A stretch of 64,000 nucleotides of DNA from Chrysopilus asiliformis (Eukaryota > Arthropoda > Insecta > Diptera > Rhagionidae), in assembly GCA_964034945.1 (NCBI GenBank), contig OZ035960.1, positions 111,545,324 to 111,609,323 on the forward strand, written 5' to 3'. Of this stretch, positions 1 to 11,514 are shown one piece after another. Both the position numbers and the translations under genes were made by a program. The notes under the pieces are model-generated. The model saw only the letters and a list, made by a program, of their open reading frames with translations. It did not search any database and was not told the DNA's origin. Within the stretch, counting starts at the first letter, position 1, and every line of letters begins with the position of its first letter.

Positions 1-138
1 GCTGGCTGAGAGTTTGTGAGCCAACGGATTAAGTTCGGTTTTTGAATTTATTCATTTATTTTATTATTGATGTAAAAATGGCTCAAACAATTATAAACAA
101 TTTCTAATTTGAATAACAAATTCAAATTCGAATCAGTC

Positions 139-318
139 TTACTGTGACGACATCTGTGAATCTGTAGGTTTTTTGGTAATAAAAGCTTTTAGGAACCAAG
201 ATTTTGTTTTCGTAAAATCAATTGTATGTGAATGACATAACGTATATTTCTCTATCGCCCCAAAAGATGCCAAGTAGTTCACAGTCTCACCAACAGATTT
301 TATTGTCAGTTGTGACAT
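139..318 (-). CDS. possible divergent small exon, unidentified
   Basis: An open frame runs leftward from an ATG at 318-316, only 13 bases from the start codon of the plus-strand GTPase gene. It gives about 59 residues beginning MSQLTIKSVGETVNYLASFG. A donor-like GTAAG lies on the minus strand at 142-138, so this could be a first exon continuing off the left edge. I do not recognise the protein. The head-to-head layout would imply a shared bidirectional promoter with overlapping leaders, which is tight. It may be only chance open frame. Confidence 0.2.
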   Translation of the reverse strand: MSQLTIKSVGETVNYLASFGAIEKYTLCHSHTIDFTKTKSWFLKAFITKKPTDSQMSSQ

Positions 319-331
319 TTTTGTTGTTAGA

Positions 332-3300
332 ATGTTTACCTTTTCCCGTTTTGCAAAATTATCGCGATTAATCATTAAAAATTGTGATGAAAATGTGAGA
401 AATTGGACCGCAAACGTTAGAAATAGCTCGAATGATACGATTTTTAGTTTGTCATCAGGTAATTTCGAGGAATCATTGCATAGTTTCTGTAAAATACTTA
501 ACTGAATTTTTTTTAGGTTATGGGAAATGCGGAGTTTCTGTAATTCGAGTATCCGGGAAACGTTCTTTGGAGGCTTTTAAATTAGTTACTAATAGCCAAA
601 TTGAACCTAAGCCTAGGTACGCGTATTTAAAAAGTTTATATCATCCATCGACAAGGGATGTTATTGACCGTGGGCTGGTATTGTGGTTTCCAGGTGACAA
701 AATTCATATTTTACTTGTAGTTTTTAAAATTTGAGGAACTTTTCAGGTCCCCGCAGTTTTACTGGTGAGGATTGCTGTGAATTTCAAGTGCATGGAAGTG
801 TTGCGGTTGTAGAAGCTATGCTAGATGGACTGGGATCGATTCCCGGACTGAGATTGGCTCAGCCTGGAGAATACACGAAGAGATCTTTCTTTAATGGGAA
901 ACTTGATTTAACGGAAGTAGAAGGACTGGCGGATTTAATTCGAGCGGAGACCGAGGCGCAAAGAAAGCAGGTATAGGCTGGAAATTTTGTGAAATTGAGT
1001 AGAGTTGAGGTGGATGCCGGAGGTGTTTTATAAAATCATTTTGGATTTCTTTAGTTTTTCGTAAACTGTCTACTTAAGAGAAGTTTCTGTAAATGGTTTG
1101 TAATTGTAGATGAATTCAGTAAGAAATTGGAATATATGCGGAGAATAAATCATTTATTATATGAAATACTGTCCACAAAATACTTCACGGTAATTTAACC
1201 GCTTCGAACTGCTCTCATCGCTCCCTTCATGATTTCCACGACTTTTTGTATAGGGCCGTCACACTTTCGCACATTTTCTCCTAAAGTGTGACATATTTTA
1301 TAGAAAACTCCAAAACCCAGGCTAAAATTTAACCGAAATCAGAAAAATTTGTTTAGAAATTAGAGTCAAGTGCTTCTAAACTTTCTGTTACTATTCTTTG
1401 CGTTGCTTCATCAACGATTGTTTCCTCGTTGCACTTACTAAGCAAAAAATACTCTGCTTACTTTCTGAAAAAAAAAACAGTCCATTTAGTGCCTTTTAAG
1501 ATGGTTTCGACTTCTAAAAACCCTCTCCGACCCCTTCATTTATCTGCCCACACACCACTAAAGTATTTTCTTACGATCTAGTCGCGAATTTTCCCTAGTA
1601 AACAAAGTAATTATACTTAATTGTCGCCTGTAATCTACATTTTTGTGACTAACTCCACATAAAAAATATTTACCTCCACTTCGAATCAAATCTCAACCGC
1701 CCGAAATTAAATATAAAAATATTCCTTTATTGTTGATCCTCTCAGCGACTGAAATTCCATTTTTCCATTGATTCCGTTTCGTGGTTAACCACAAATTTCC
1801 TTTCGGTCGCATTTAATTAATGCCGTTAATATATTTATGCTGCGGAATAAATGCTTAGCTATTACTTTTAAAGTGCTCATTCATTTGTAAATTTATTACG
1901 AATCCAGCATGTTTTCATGGGAAAATACTGAAATACAAAACCGAATTAAATGAATCAATGGATGAACAGAGGCTAAAATAAAATATAGTGAAATTGAAAG
2001 CCGAGTGATGGGTAAAAATTACTGCTAAAATTTAATATCTTTGCGAAATCCATAAGCACATCATAATACAGACGTATAACAAAACGGGGTTGTGGGTAGT
2101 TGGTTGTTTTTTTGTGGTTATTTAGATTGGTTGGACGCTGCAAATTATTTCGTTTGCGAACAGTGAAACCTGGAGCTTAAATTAATTATCGAATTTGAAA
2201 AGTTGAAAAGAGCATGTTTTGTGTAGGAAATAAATCTCCTGTGAATTAATCGGAAAATTCATTTACAATTTTGCTGGAATTTTTTTTCTGTTATAACCGA
2301 AAACCCTACCTGTATGTTATTAACTTTGTTGGGGTATTGTGCGATTTTTAAACACAGCCAAATAAATTTAGACGTTTTTCCTACTACAAAAGGTTGTAAA
2401 AAAAGCTTTTGACGATTAGTTTGATTTGATTTATTCAAACTTAAGATTTTCACAGGAATTAAGGATTATTACTTTAGCCACTCTGCCAAATTTGGTTTAT
2501 GTCTTTGAAATGGCTAAAATCAATAACCAAAGTCAAGTTAAGTTACTAAAAAACTAAACCCCAACTCGAAAAGGAGGCCAACTTTTATCACATAAATATT
2601 CGAAAATACTTTCTAAAAAAGAGTTACCACAAAATATCTCTTAATTGGTTGACAAAAAAATTCTTTTACATATTTGGGTTCTACAGTAAAACCATAAATC
2701 ATTAAGCAATATAGCGAGAAACCGAGAGAGTATAATAATAATAAAAAAAATCCGTTATTCCACATTTCAGGCATTATTGCAGAGTAATGGCGCATTATCG
2801 AAGCTGTATAAGGGATGGCGCCAAAGGATAATAAAATCCATTGCTCATCTAGAGGCGTACATCGATTTCGCCGAAGACGAGAACATCGAAGAGGAAACAA
2901 TGGCGAAACTCTTGAAGGACCTCCGAGAAATGCAAACGGAAATTGAACGGCACATTAACGACAATCGACAGGGGGAAATCCTACGAAACGGCATCCGAAC
3001 AGTAATAATTGGAGCCCCGAATGTTGGCAAAAGTAGCTTCATAAACCTGATTTGCCAGCGTCAGATCTCGATAGTCACTCCGATAGCTGGCACGACACGA
3101 GACGTTGTTGAATCGTCGTACAACATCGGTGGCTATCCTGTGGTACTGGCGGACACCGCAGGCCTCAGGACCCACACGGACGATGTGGTGGAGAGAGAGG
3201 GGATCGGTCGTGCTATCGACTACGTCCAACAATCTGATTTAATTATTTTAATAATTGATGCGAGTAATTTAAATGCGAATGAGGACGATATAATTCTTGA

Positions 3301-3867
3301 CTATAGACAGAGATATCTACGGGAATTGGGCATTAAAGAGGAATACCTGAGCAATCGAATTGTATACACTTTAGTTAATAAAATTGATTTATTAAACGAG
3401 GCCAGACGAAATACGCTTGTAGCGAAAATTAATGGCATACATTTTGTATCATGCAAAGATGGCACGAATCTTGATAGCGTCCTTCATTCACTAACCGCAT
3501 CCTTGGCTAGCATGTAAGCGAAATGAAACGTAACGAAACACCTGATGAATTATCTATGAAGATTACACTTGAAATAATTCCATTCAATTAACTGAAATTC
3601 ATTTCTTTCCATTTTAATAGATGTGGCGGCCAGCCTACAGCGGAATGCCCACGAATTAGTCAATCACGATATCGCCATCATTTAGCGGCGTGTGTTCAAC
3701 ATTTACAGAATTTTCAACGAATCTGCGAAATGGACAAAGATCCAGATCTGGCCATTGCCGCCCAAAAGTTACGATTAGCTGTACGCTGCATTGGCAGAAT
3801 CACTGGTGACGTAAGCGCCGAGGAGATACTTGATGTTATTTTTCATGATTTCTGTATTGGAAAGTGA
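332..3867 (+). CDS. GTPBP3: mitochondrial tRNA-modification GTPase GTPBP3 (TrmE/MnmE family)
   Basis: Exons are 332-458, 517-693, 747-970, 2771-3513 and 3621-3867. All introns are GT-AG and all junctions keep frame, giving 505 residues (human GTPBP3 is about 490). The first 33 residues are basic and fit a mitochondrial transit peptide. The N-terminal folate-binding domain shows GVSVIRVSG and [17 protein letters not shown]. The G domain shows P-loop GAPNVGKSS (about 257), switch TTRD (284), DTAG (304) and NKID (379). The chain ends in FCIGK, carrying the family's essential cysteine. By family knowledge it acts with MTO1 in mitochondria to make the 5-taurinomethyl (MnmE-type) modification of wobble uridine in tRNA. 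The start at 332 is the first ATG before the conserved NDTI motif. No break or missing key residue is seen. Confidence 0.95.
971..2770 (+). other. third intron of the GTPBP3 gene
   Basis: This 1.8-kb AT-rich intron is bounded by CAG|GTATAG and TTTCAG|GC. I see no mobile element or conserved block in it. The other introns of this gene are only 53-107 bases. Confidence 0.85.
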
Positions 3868-3871
3868 TTAT

Positions 3872-3877
3872 AATAAA
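3872..3877 (+). terminator. poly(A) signal AATAAA after GTPBP3
   Basis: AATAAA begins five bases after the stop codon, and a second copy lies at 3917-3922. Together they imply a very short 3' UTR. Confidence 0.5.
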
Positions 3878-4499
3878 TGGAAAGGCACACATGTAAAATG
3901 TTGCGAAGTGTCGAGTAATAAAAATTGGGGAAAATTTTGATTTTGGGGAAAGTATTTGTGGGGAAATTCGTATAAAATATATCCTGCTACTGACCTTAGA
4001 TACAAAACAAATGCTGTTTGAACTTAACCCCTTTTTGTGAAGTTGCTGGTAGAATTAGAGTGTATCGATAATTCTGTTTGAAATTTGTCTCAATAAGATC
4101 ATTTAAGGATCAATTGAATCTCTGAAAAAAAAATGGCTTTAAGTTACAGTGGAGCTTCGGTTTATGGCATTTTGATCCTTTCATAACCCGAGTCAACTTT
4201 TTCCAAAATTTTAGGTTCTTATTCGTTTTAGCGGCACATAATTTCGCACCATTCGACTTTGACTGAAAGTTATGGAGCAAGTGTAACACATTGAATTGCT
4301 ATATGCCTAACCAAACGTCCACCAATCGCGATTTCAGTGTATTTGAATTTGAAATCCTAGTCTTTCCTGAAATCTTTCCTTCTCCTGAAATCTTTCGTTC
4401 GTCTCACTTTGTCAGCGGTTTTTATGTAATTTTTGCCTACCTCGATCATTTGATTGCTATTTACGACAAGATGGTTTTCGAGTACAAAAATCGTCCTTT

Positions 4500-5010
4500 T
4501 ACTCAAACCGCATCCTCCTGATTCGAAACTGCCGGATATTTACTTTCCTCTTCTATAGAAATATTCATCACGGAGACCGACTCGAGAACGGGGCCAGACA
4601 GAACATTTCTGATAAGTACAAAATCCGTTTCAGGCAAAATTATGCGGATGTCTGTGCATCTGTCTGTCGGTGCATCTGTCTGTCGGTGCATCTGTCTGTC
4701 GGTCTGTTTGTTTTATGTATCCTAAATAACTCGAGAACGCGTTGACCTAGCGACTTGGAATTTTTTTGTAAATACGTTTTACAAAAATCGTGGTTTTCTA
4801 TCAACTTTTGGAAAAGTAACGGTAGTTATAACGGGTACCTCCCATACAATTTTTTGAAAAAATACAGTTTTCTGAAAATTTCTCGAAACTTATGCGCTTT
4901 TGAGGAAAAATGAATATAACAAAATTTGAAGGATATGAAATTTTCTACATTCTTCGCTTTAACGGTTTATACGTATCTCTAACGGTTCTCAATATATTTC
5001 AAAAAAATTA
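4500..5010 (+). repeat. mini-me-like (GTCY)n repeat, family A
   Basis: A short array of GTCTGTCGGTGCATCT units (about 4650-4708) is preceded by a block matching 'actttcctcttctatagaa'. It is followed by CTCGAGAACG, then TGACCTAGCGACTTGGAATT. The same order of blocks occurs inverted at 47,975-48,400, so this is a dispersed repeat and not a lone microsatellite. The outer ends are not sharply defined. Confidence 0.6.
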
Positions 5011-6882
5011 AGTCCTAGAAAATACAAAATGGCGGACGCCAGATATTATTCTGTCTCAATGTTATCGTCAAAGACCTAATGAGTGTCAAATAAAAGGTGT
5101 TAAGAAAATACTGAAAATGGTGGACGTGGAACCCCATTTTGTCTAAATCGTGCCAATAAAAAACCTATAATGATTGGTTGCAAAAAAAGACTCATAAACA
5201 TGTAGAAAATATGCCAAAAAAAAATCGGTACGAAGGAAGATCAAAGTTGTCAAAACTAGCACCTCATTTTTTCATGGAAAGTACCTGTGGAAAATTTCAA
5301 TTCGAACAGAATTTTCTTCAAATTTCGGTCCACTCTAGCGATAACAATTCTACAGCCTTCCCCAACATTGGATCCCAGCATCTAGAATTTCAACGAAAAC
5401 TAGTGAAACTCATCCCTACCACAAGGATTCCGACAGCGCCTGAATTCTGGCAACATTTCCAATGAAAAACAATGATTATAGAAATTCCAGCTTCGGCGCA
5501 TAAACACTATGGAATCGATTTTCGTATCCGTTATATTCCTGTGTATATGTTGTGATACAAATAAAACGGTTCTCGTCTCGGCTCCATTCGACTTGGCTTC
5601 GATACAAATCGTGCAAGTTAATAATTTATATTTGACGTCAGTATCACCATGTACGGTTAAAAAGTTGTTAGACTTTTCCTCATTCTCCATCTAACATGTT
5701 GACCATCGCATAAACATTTCGGTTTCGTTAATAATTTAGCAAAAAGAAAAGCCCGAACGGAACGAACGTAGAGTGAACCAAAGTGGAGGCAACAGCAGGA
5801 TCAGCAATTTACTTGAAGTAGAGAAGAATTCACATTAAATGGTAGTATAGGAAGGATCTAAAAGGAAAAACGAATTTTCATTTCTACGTATTCATGATAC
5901 CCGAAGAAGAGGAAGATATAGGCTTTTTAGGAAACAGACAACTAGCAGTTGTGGATTTATATTTTGTGCCATTTTCCATGTGGTTTTCTGCAGTTAGGAA
6001 AAAAAAATACTTTTATAGATACAGATATTCTAAAAGCAGATCAAAATAGTAGGTAAAATGATATCAACCGCAACTGCTTAGAAATGCTAGACACACGACG
6101 GTTACCTGAAACCAGTGGGTAGGAGATGATAATAATATCGCTTCCATCATGGATCATAGTCAGGTTCACGTTAAGATAGGTTAACAGCCTTCCTATTCTA
6201 GTTTATATACCCTAACTTGTCTACTTAAACAATTTTCATGATGACGACGACATGCCGTAAAAGTTATTTTCCCTGATCCTACACTATACGACATAATATG
6301 ACTGATGGCTACTTGGTAGACTTGAAAAATGTATAAAACGACTCTGTAGGAAAAAAAATCGTCACTAACGGAATATTACGACAAAAAAAAAACGCGATGA
6401 TGAAGAAATCTCACGTCAACGATATGAAACTTATGCTCATCCTTGATGGTGTTCGTCGTAGGATTCACGACTATAGCTTTTCTTTTGGTCCTGTTTCATA
6501 GACCACAAATAATGATTTTTTAATTATTTCGGATGCTTCACTTATAATATCCTCGTATCGTGTACAAAATGAACAGTTAAGCAATGAAATAGGAGTTCTA
6601 GGCTTCGTATCTATAGCCACTAGCGCCAAAATAATATGTTGGGTTCCCTTTTCATTATTATTATGTCTCCTCTGCTATTAATCTGTTATGGGCATGGAAT
6701 GCCAGCGAACATGACACGATTTATAATCATTTTTTCATGATTCTGTCTTAATCTTATGCCAATGTTCGTGTGTTTTTCTTTACTCGTCTTTTGCTGGTAA
6801 TGGTTTTGTTATGGGGGATATGAATTCAGCGTAAATGAAGTCGGCTATTATGTTATTGAATGTTTTTTGTGGAATTTCGGGG
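5011..6882. other. intergenic stretch without an identified gene
   Basis: Two antiparallel open frames of about 60-95 codons overlap at 5400-5694 but match no family I know. The rest is AT-rich with no clear repeat, RNA gene or coding exon. Confidence 0.5.
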
Positions 6883-6884
6883 TA

Positions 6885-7368
6885 CAGTAGAACACGCTTA
6901 AATGCACATCGAATTTCGCAGAATTTTATGTGCATTTATCCGTGTTTTGCATTTAGACGTAGCACGGAAGCACGGATAAATGCACATTAATGTGCAATTA
7001 TGCGAGTAAAAGATAAACATGCAACTTTAATATTCCTGTAATAAACATTTAAATTCAACAAGGCTACACAAAAACAAAGAACCTAATTAAGAATTCATTT
7101 TATCAAATAAAAATAACAATAATCACTTTTTTTTGTGTAATTACATTTCATTTTTGCACATGTGCATTTAAGCGTGTAAAATTTCATATAATTTATACTT
7201 TTGCGGATGTGAAAATGGTTGCATTTGAGCAAGTATTGCAATTAAGCGTGTTTCATTTATCCGTGTATATTTATATGAAAAATGCTTGAAAATTCTCCAT
7301 GCACAAATTTTGCGTGCAATTACACGAGTTTTCCATTTACGCGTGTTGCATTTAAGCGCGTTCTACTG
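6885..7368. mobile_element. pogo-like (Tc1/mariner superfamily) MITE
   Basis: The terminal inverted repeats are CAGTAGAACACGCTTAAATG at the left and its near-perfect complement at the right, with one mismatch over 22 bases. The element is flanked by TA at 6883-6884 and 7369-7370. The interior is noncoding and repeats motifs close to the ends (GCATTTAAGCG, TGCAATTA). Initial CAGT and a TA target are typical of pogo relatives. Confidence 0.85.
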
Positions 7369-7370
7369 TA

Positions 7371-8091
7371 CCTACTTTAAAATTTGTACTGAAATTAAGT
7401 GTTGATTGCAGGCTATTGATTTTGATATCATGATGTGTTTTTTCAATATTTGATCTTCATTCCGTTTAAGATTTTGTCCGCTTGAATGAAATTTAGGGCT
7501 ATGACACACTAAATATGTTGCGTTGCCAATTTGCTTGATTTTTAAAGAGAGCTTAACACATTTAGACCTTCTTTTCTGTGTACAAAAGGTTCGTATTTGC
7601 ACAATCTTTATTTGTTGTAATTTTTATATCGTTTTAAGATTTTTTTAATAATTGTGGAAACATAAACCTTTTGTAGAATGGTAAACGTCTATTAAATTTG
7701 TTTGGATATCTTTAAAAATCGTATAATGCGACAATGAACTGATATAAATTTTTATACTCTATATCAGGGGCCATCAAAGTAACTGCTACTTTTACAATCA
7801 AAATTTATAGCCACTACAAATATACAGTTCAATGAAACTAAAGCTTCCACGGCAATGGCTTGACACGAACTGATTTAAAATGAAATGCGTCATGCTAATA
7901 ATGCCCCGATTCCAACTCAAAGCACGATTCGTTTTATTCCTGCGATCCGAAGCCGCACAGACAAGCATTACAGAGCACACAATAAAAGGTCGATTATAGT
8001 GACTACGCTGTTAAAGCCAATCTGTGTGATGAGCCAGCCGAGCCACTAGCTGATGATGCCTGCTCTATATGATATATCGTATAAGAGTATA
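7371..8091. other. intergenic stretch without an identified gene
   Basis: AT-rich sequence with no exon, RNA gene or clear repeat recognised. Confidence 0.5.
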
Positions 8092-8094
8092 TTA

Positions 8095-8201
8095 CAGCCG
8101 TATTCTGGCGTTGTGATACTTAAGTCACAAGTCACAAGTCCATAGAATTTGAGGCTCTTGTGACCGAGTTGTGACCAGTGACCGTAGCTAGAATAAGGCT
8201 G
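8095..8201. mobile_element. short PIF/Harbinger-type MITE candidate
   Basis: Ends CAGCCGTATTCTGGC and GCTAGAATAAGGCTG are inverted repeats with two mismatches, flanked by TTA at 8092-8094 and 8202-8204. The 107-bp length, TWA-type target and absence of coding capacity fit a Harbinger-type MITE. Imperfect GTCACAAGTC direct repeats lie inside. Confidence 0.65.
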
Positions 8202-8204
8202 TTA

Positions 8205-8700
8205 GTATACCATTTGTAACGCTTAGAACCAATCTCTGGACACAAAAATGAACTACACCAGTGTGTTAGGAATGACAAAAGATTTTTATTTCCGTATGTC
8301 CGTCCGTCTGTATGTCCGCGAGTCAGTCTGTCTGTCCGTGAGTCTGTCTGTCCGTGAGTCTGTCTGGAGCTGGAGACTTGAAATTGAGCTGGAGACTTGA
8401 AATTTTGTATAGTTGCGTTTTTCGGAATGGCAAGGATAAGTTCTTAAATGGACAAAACTGGACGATTCCTTCCCTCCCCCTTCCCCATACAACCGAGCCA
8501 GTTTTTTACAATTTTCTCGAAATCGTTTATTATGGTAGAATATCGACTACTTCACGATAATTTTAGATTTTTCAAACATCCCCCTCGCTTCCCTTTCCCT
8601 GTTCCCCCTCATCATTTTTCCCTCGTCTTTCGCAAAAGTTTTCGCGATTTTTTGTCGTTGAAAGTTTTACGTATACTATGGCCAACCGTTTAGTATTTTT
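8205..8700 (+). repeat. mini-me-like (GTCY)n repeat, family B
   Basis: Order of blocks: TTTGTAACGC leader, then ACTACACCAGTGTGTTAGGA, then a GTCY array (about 8297-8370), then GAGACTTGAAATTTTG, then C-rich text and poly-pyrimidine stretches. The same order appears at 28,420, at 58,298 (without the leader) and inverted at 40,200-40,430. GAGCTGGAGACTTGAAATT is locally duplicated (8366-8405). Open frames here are microsatellite translations. Confidence 0.7.
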
Positions 8701-9852
8701 TTTTAAATTGTCATTTAATGTATGGAACAGTTATGTTAAATCGTCGACTAAAAAAAGACTTTCATCTGCGGCGTATTTTATTGGAGAGCTTCTATGAAGA
8801 ATGATTTTTTCATAAGTAGATAAAAATGTTTGTCCTTGAATTTGTAATTTTTTATTTGGCAGAAAATGGCAGACTTTTTTTCTGCAAATTTTGGATTTTT
8901 TAATGAAGTTTATAAGTAGAAAAGTTACTCGCAAAGTGAACGTTGATTTTACAATATTTTAGTGATTTGAAATCCGTTAAAATACAATTAGAAAAAAAGT
9001 AGTAACTAATTACAAATCTAATGAAAAAAGAAAAAAGTTTTTTTTTCAATTTACCACCAGATAAAGTATTTTTTCCCGATAACTGTTTAGCATAATTTTT
9101 TTAAATATATATTCAATGGCTTTGCATCATTTTTTTTTATCCTCATACTTCATCGTCGCGGTTGCGTTAGCAGAAACAGAAAGAATGTCCATTTTTTTCA
9201 AATTTGCATTTTAATAGAATAAACGGAATACATTTCCATATTTGATTTCAATTTTCTTCTTCGAATTTATTACCGCGACTAGGAAAGTCCTTATTGCTTT
9301 TTGTAGTACATCAGAGGGTTATTTATAAGGATGCCACCTCCGGAAAATGTACGTATGTTAAAATATGTTGTTCCTCACATCGCCTATTATCGATTCCATT
9401 ATATAACGGCGTGTGAATCCCCAAACGCGCAATGTTGGTTACAACGAAGACAATTTATTGCCTCACGCGTGATGACGCTCTTTGGTCTTTTCTTTTTTTT
9501 TTATATATTCATTTTTTTTGTTTGGTTTTGTCAAAATTTTCCCTGCATGGCGCGACGATAATTTTTCTTGTCAGACTTTACGCTTCCGTTGGTAAAACAT
9601 CAAGGATGGCGGTGCCACTTTTTAGGGCAACAATTTTGGGTAGAGCTATGAAAAATGATTTGCTTGGGGCTGTACATAGAATACGTCACACTTTGAGACG
9701 GGGTACGGGGATCTGCGGTAGTGCAACTAAACTCCTGATAAAAAATCTTAAAAACACAGGCCTGCATAGGACCCAGGAATGGCTTCTCACCGTACCATTT
9801 GAAGGTATTGTAAGAATGTAACCTGAATCAAAAACATTCAGTAAAAATTCTA
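8701..9852. other. intergenic stretch without an identified gene
   Basis: AT-rich. A CTGCGGCGTATTTTA motif at about 8767 is shared with several hAT-like remnants in the window. The frame at 9432-9821 runs across low-complexity sequence and resembles nothing known. Confidence 0.45.
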
Positions 9853-10259
9853 AAGTACACCAGCGATGTCCCCCTACTACAATTGTAGTAAATCTATTAC
9901 TATTTTCGCCTTCAAAAGCCTTAGTGCGTAGTAAATCAAATCTACTACTATTTTTTGTAAAATACATGAATCAACCAAAAAATTGTATTATACATGTTAA
10001 ATGTAAAAAGCTTTTAACGAAATTAAATATGAGGCAGCCAATACAAAAGAACTTTTTAAATGTCATTTTCTGAACTACAGCAAGTTTTTTGTTGATAGAA
10101 TTTTGGTATTATGAATGATAAAGCTATTTAGCTTTAGTTATACAAATTGGTATATCGGCATAGGTAGAAACGGTTTTTTTTTTGAAAATCTGCTACTATT
10201 AGTATCAATCTACTACTATTTTTGGTCCAATCTACTTCCCTCCTAAGGCAAATTGGTCA

Positions 10260-11054
10260 ATGGAGGTTATCTTGAATCTACCCCCTATCGAGCTGCACGT
10301 TAAACATATGGCGGCGGGGGCGGCCATAAGGCTACACCTCGCCGGAACTTGGACTCATGCGGGACAGGGAGTTCCACATGAGTCCATTATCGATTTCGTA
10401 AAGTCTAAAGTACCCGCTCTATCTTTAGAAAGCGACTTGCAGCCGGAGTCCTACCTGGAGGCCAATGTTTGTAAGAGCATTGATCTCCGGGACAAGTGGG
10501 AGACAGGAGTTGTCACACCACCTGAAGCGGACATAACGGTATATACAGACGGCTCCAAGATGGATAACCTGACTGGCGCTGGACTGTTCTGCGAGAAGCT
10601 CGGAGTGGAGCGATCGTTCAAATTAGACAACCATGCTACGGTCTTTCAAGCCGAAGTAATGGCAATCAAAAAAGCGAGTCTGCTTCTGTTGGACCTTGCA
10701 GTGACTGAAAAGGATATCTGCATCTGCTCAGCCAGTCAAGCAGCCATCAAAGCGATTTCTTCACACACTGCCAAATCTAAGCTTGTGCAGTCATGTAAGG
10801 AAGACCTAAAGAGACTCTCCGAAACCAACCACCTTAAAATGGTTTGGATTCCTGGGCATAGTAATATTCCCGGAAATGAGAAGGCAGATGAACTTGCTCG
10901 TAAGGGTACATGTATGGACAGTCAACCCATTTCTGTTGGGTTTCCGATTCAAACCCTCAAACTGCAACTTAAGCAGTGGGCGGATCAGGAGAACCAACAA
11001 CTTTGGTCCATGTGTCAGATCGGCACTACACAAAGGAATTATGGGGTGGCTTAA
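10260..11054 (+). pseudogene. LINE ORF2 fragment: RNase H domain
   Basis: The 264-codon frame carries an RNase H fold: YTDGS (first catalytic Asp), FQAEVMAIKKA (catalytic Glu) and PGHSNIPGNEKADELA (last Asp). The expected third acidic residue in SDSQAAIKA is Ala here (SASQAAIKA), so the domain is probably inactive. The frame runs out at 11054. Relative to the second copy at 26,299-26,807 one base is missing near 11,030, which separates it from the zinc-knuckle region downstream. Confidence 0.85.
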
Positions 11055-11371
11055 ATGCAAACCTTACTAAGAGCCTCTTAAATCTGGAACGGAATCCCCT
11101 TCGTCTAACGACTTGGATTCTAACTGGGCACTCCCTCCTGAAGGATCACGCTTTCAAGATGAGGCTGGTGGATAATCCACAATGCAGGGGCTGCGGAGAA
11201 GAGCGGGAAACGGTGGAGCACTTTTTGTGTCACTGTCCAGCCTTAACCCGTACTCGCGTCAAATGCTTCGGCTATCCCTTTCTAGAGGAACTCCATGAGG
11301 CAGGAACTCAGGGCTGGGAGCCGATTCGGAAATATATAGCACTGGCGGGATGGCTAAACAACCGTACTTGA
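11055..11371 (+). pseudogene. LINE ORF2 C-terminal zinc-knuckle segment, frameshifted
   Basis: In a different frame from the RNase H part, this shows SLLNLERNPLRLTTWILTGH and then the Cys/His motif CRGCGEERETVEHFLCHCPAL split as CxxC-H-C. That motif is typical of the C-terminus of RNase H LINEs. It ends with WLNNRT and a stop at 11371. The frame continues the truncated ORF2 but is cut off from it by the one-base loss near 11,030. Confidence 0.85.
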
Positions 11372-11514
11372 GCTCAATCTGCTCCAGCGAGGGACATCGG
11401 AGGTGTACAATGGGCCCAACTTGAGGCCTGCGTGCGTGGGGTTCCCTGGTGAACCCCCCTCCTATCAAACCAACCAACCAACCAAGGCAAATTGGGGCCA
11501 TCCCTGAAGTACAC

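Larger units (their letters stand above)
10257..11483 (+). mobile_element. 5'-truncated RNase H-bearing non-LTR retrotransposon (I/R1/LOA-like)
   Basis: This LINE insertion is flanked by a perfect 12-bp duplication AAGGCAAATTGG (10245-10256 and 11484-11495). It ends in a CCAA-repeat tail rather than poly(A). Just before the tail, GGGGTTC and GAACCCC can pair as a hairpin. Coding parts are an RNase H domain and a C-terminal zinc-knuckle segment. The reverse transcriptase and 5' part are missing, as usual for truncated LINE copies. The exact clade (I, R1 or LOA) cannot be settled by eye. Confidence 0.9.
9861..11506. mobile_element. non-autonomous hAT-like element, split by a LINE
   Basis: The left end CAGCGATGTCCCC and right end GGGGCCATCCCTG are inverted repeats with mismatches. 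They are flanked by a perfect 8-bp duplication AAGTACAC at 9853-9860 and 11507-11514, the hAT hallmark. The left half carries repeated CTACTACTATTTTT blocks, like subterminal transposase-binding repeats. Without the LINE the element would be roughly 0.4 kb. It encodes no transposase. Confidence 0.85.

Noticed and set aside
2613..3232. Minus-strand frames opposite GTPBP3 exon 4
   Set aside because: They are shadows of the well-supported plus-strand GTPase exon.
9432..9821. 129-residue frame as a coding exon
   Set aside because: Low-complexity Phe-rich start, no homology recognised, and no consistent splice context.
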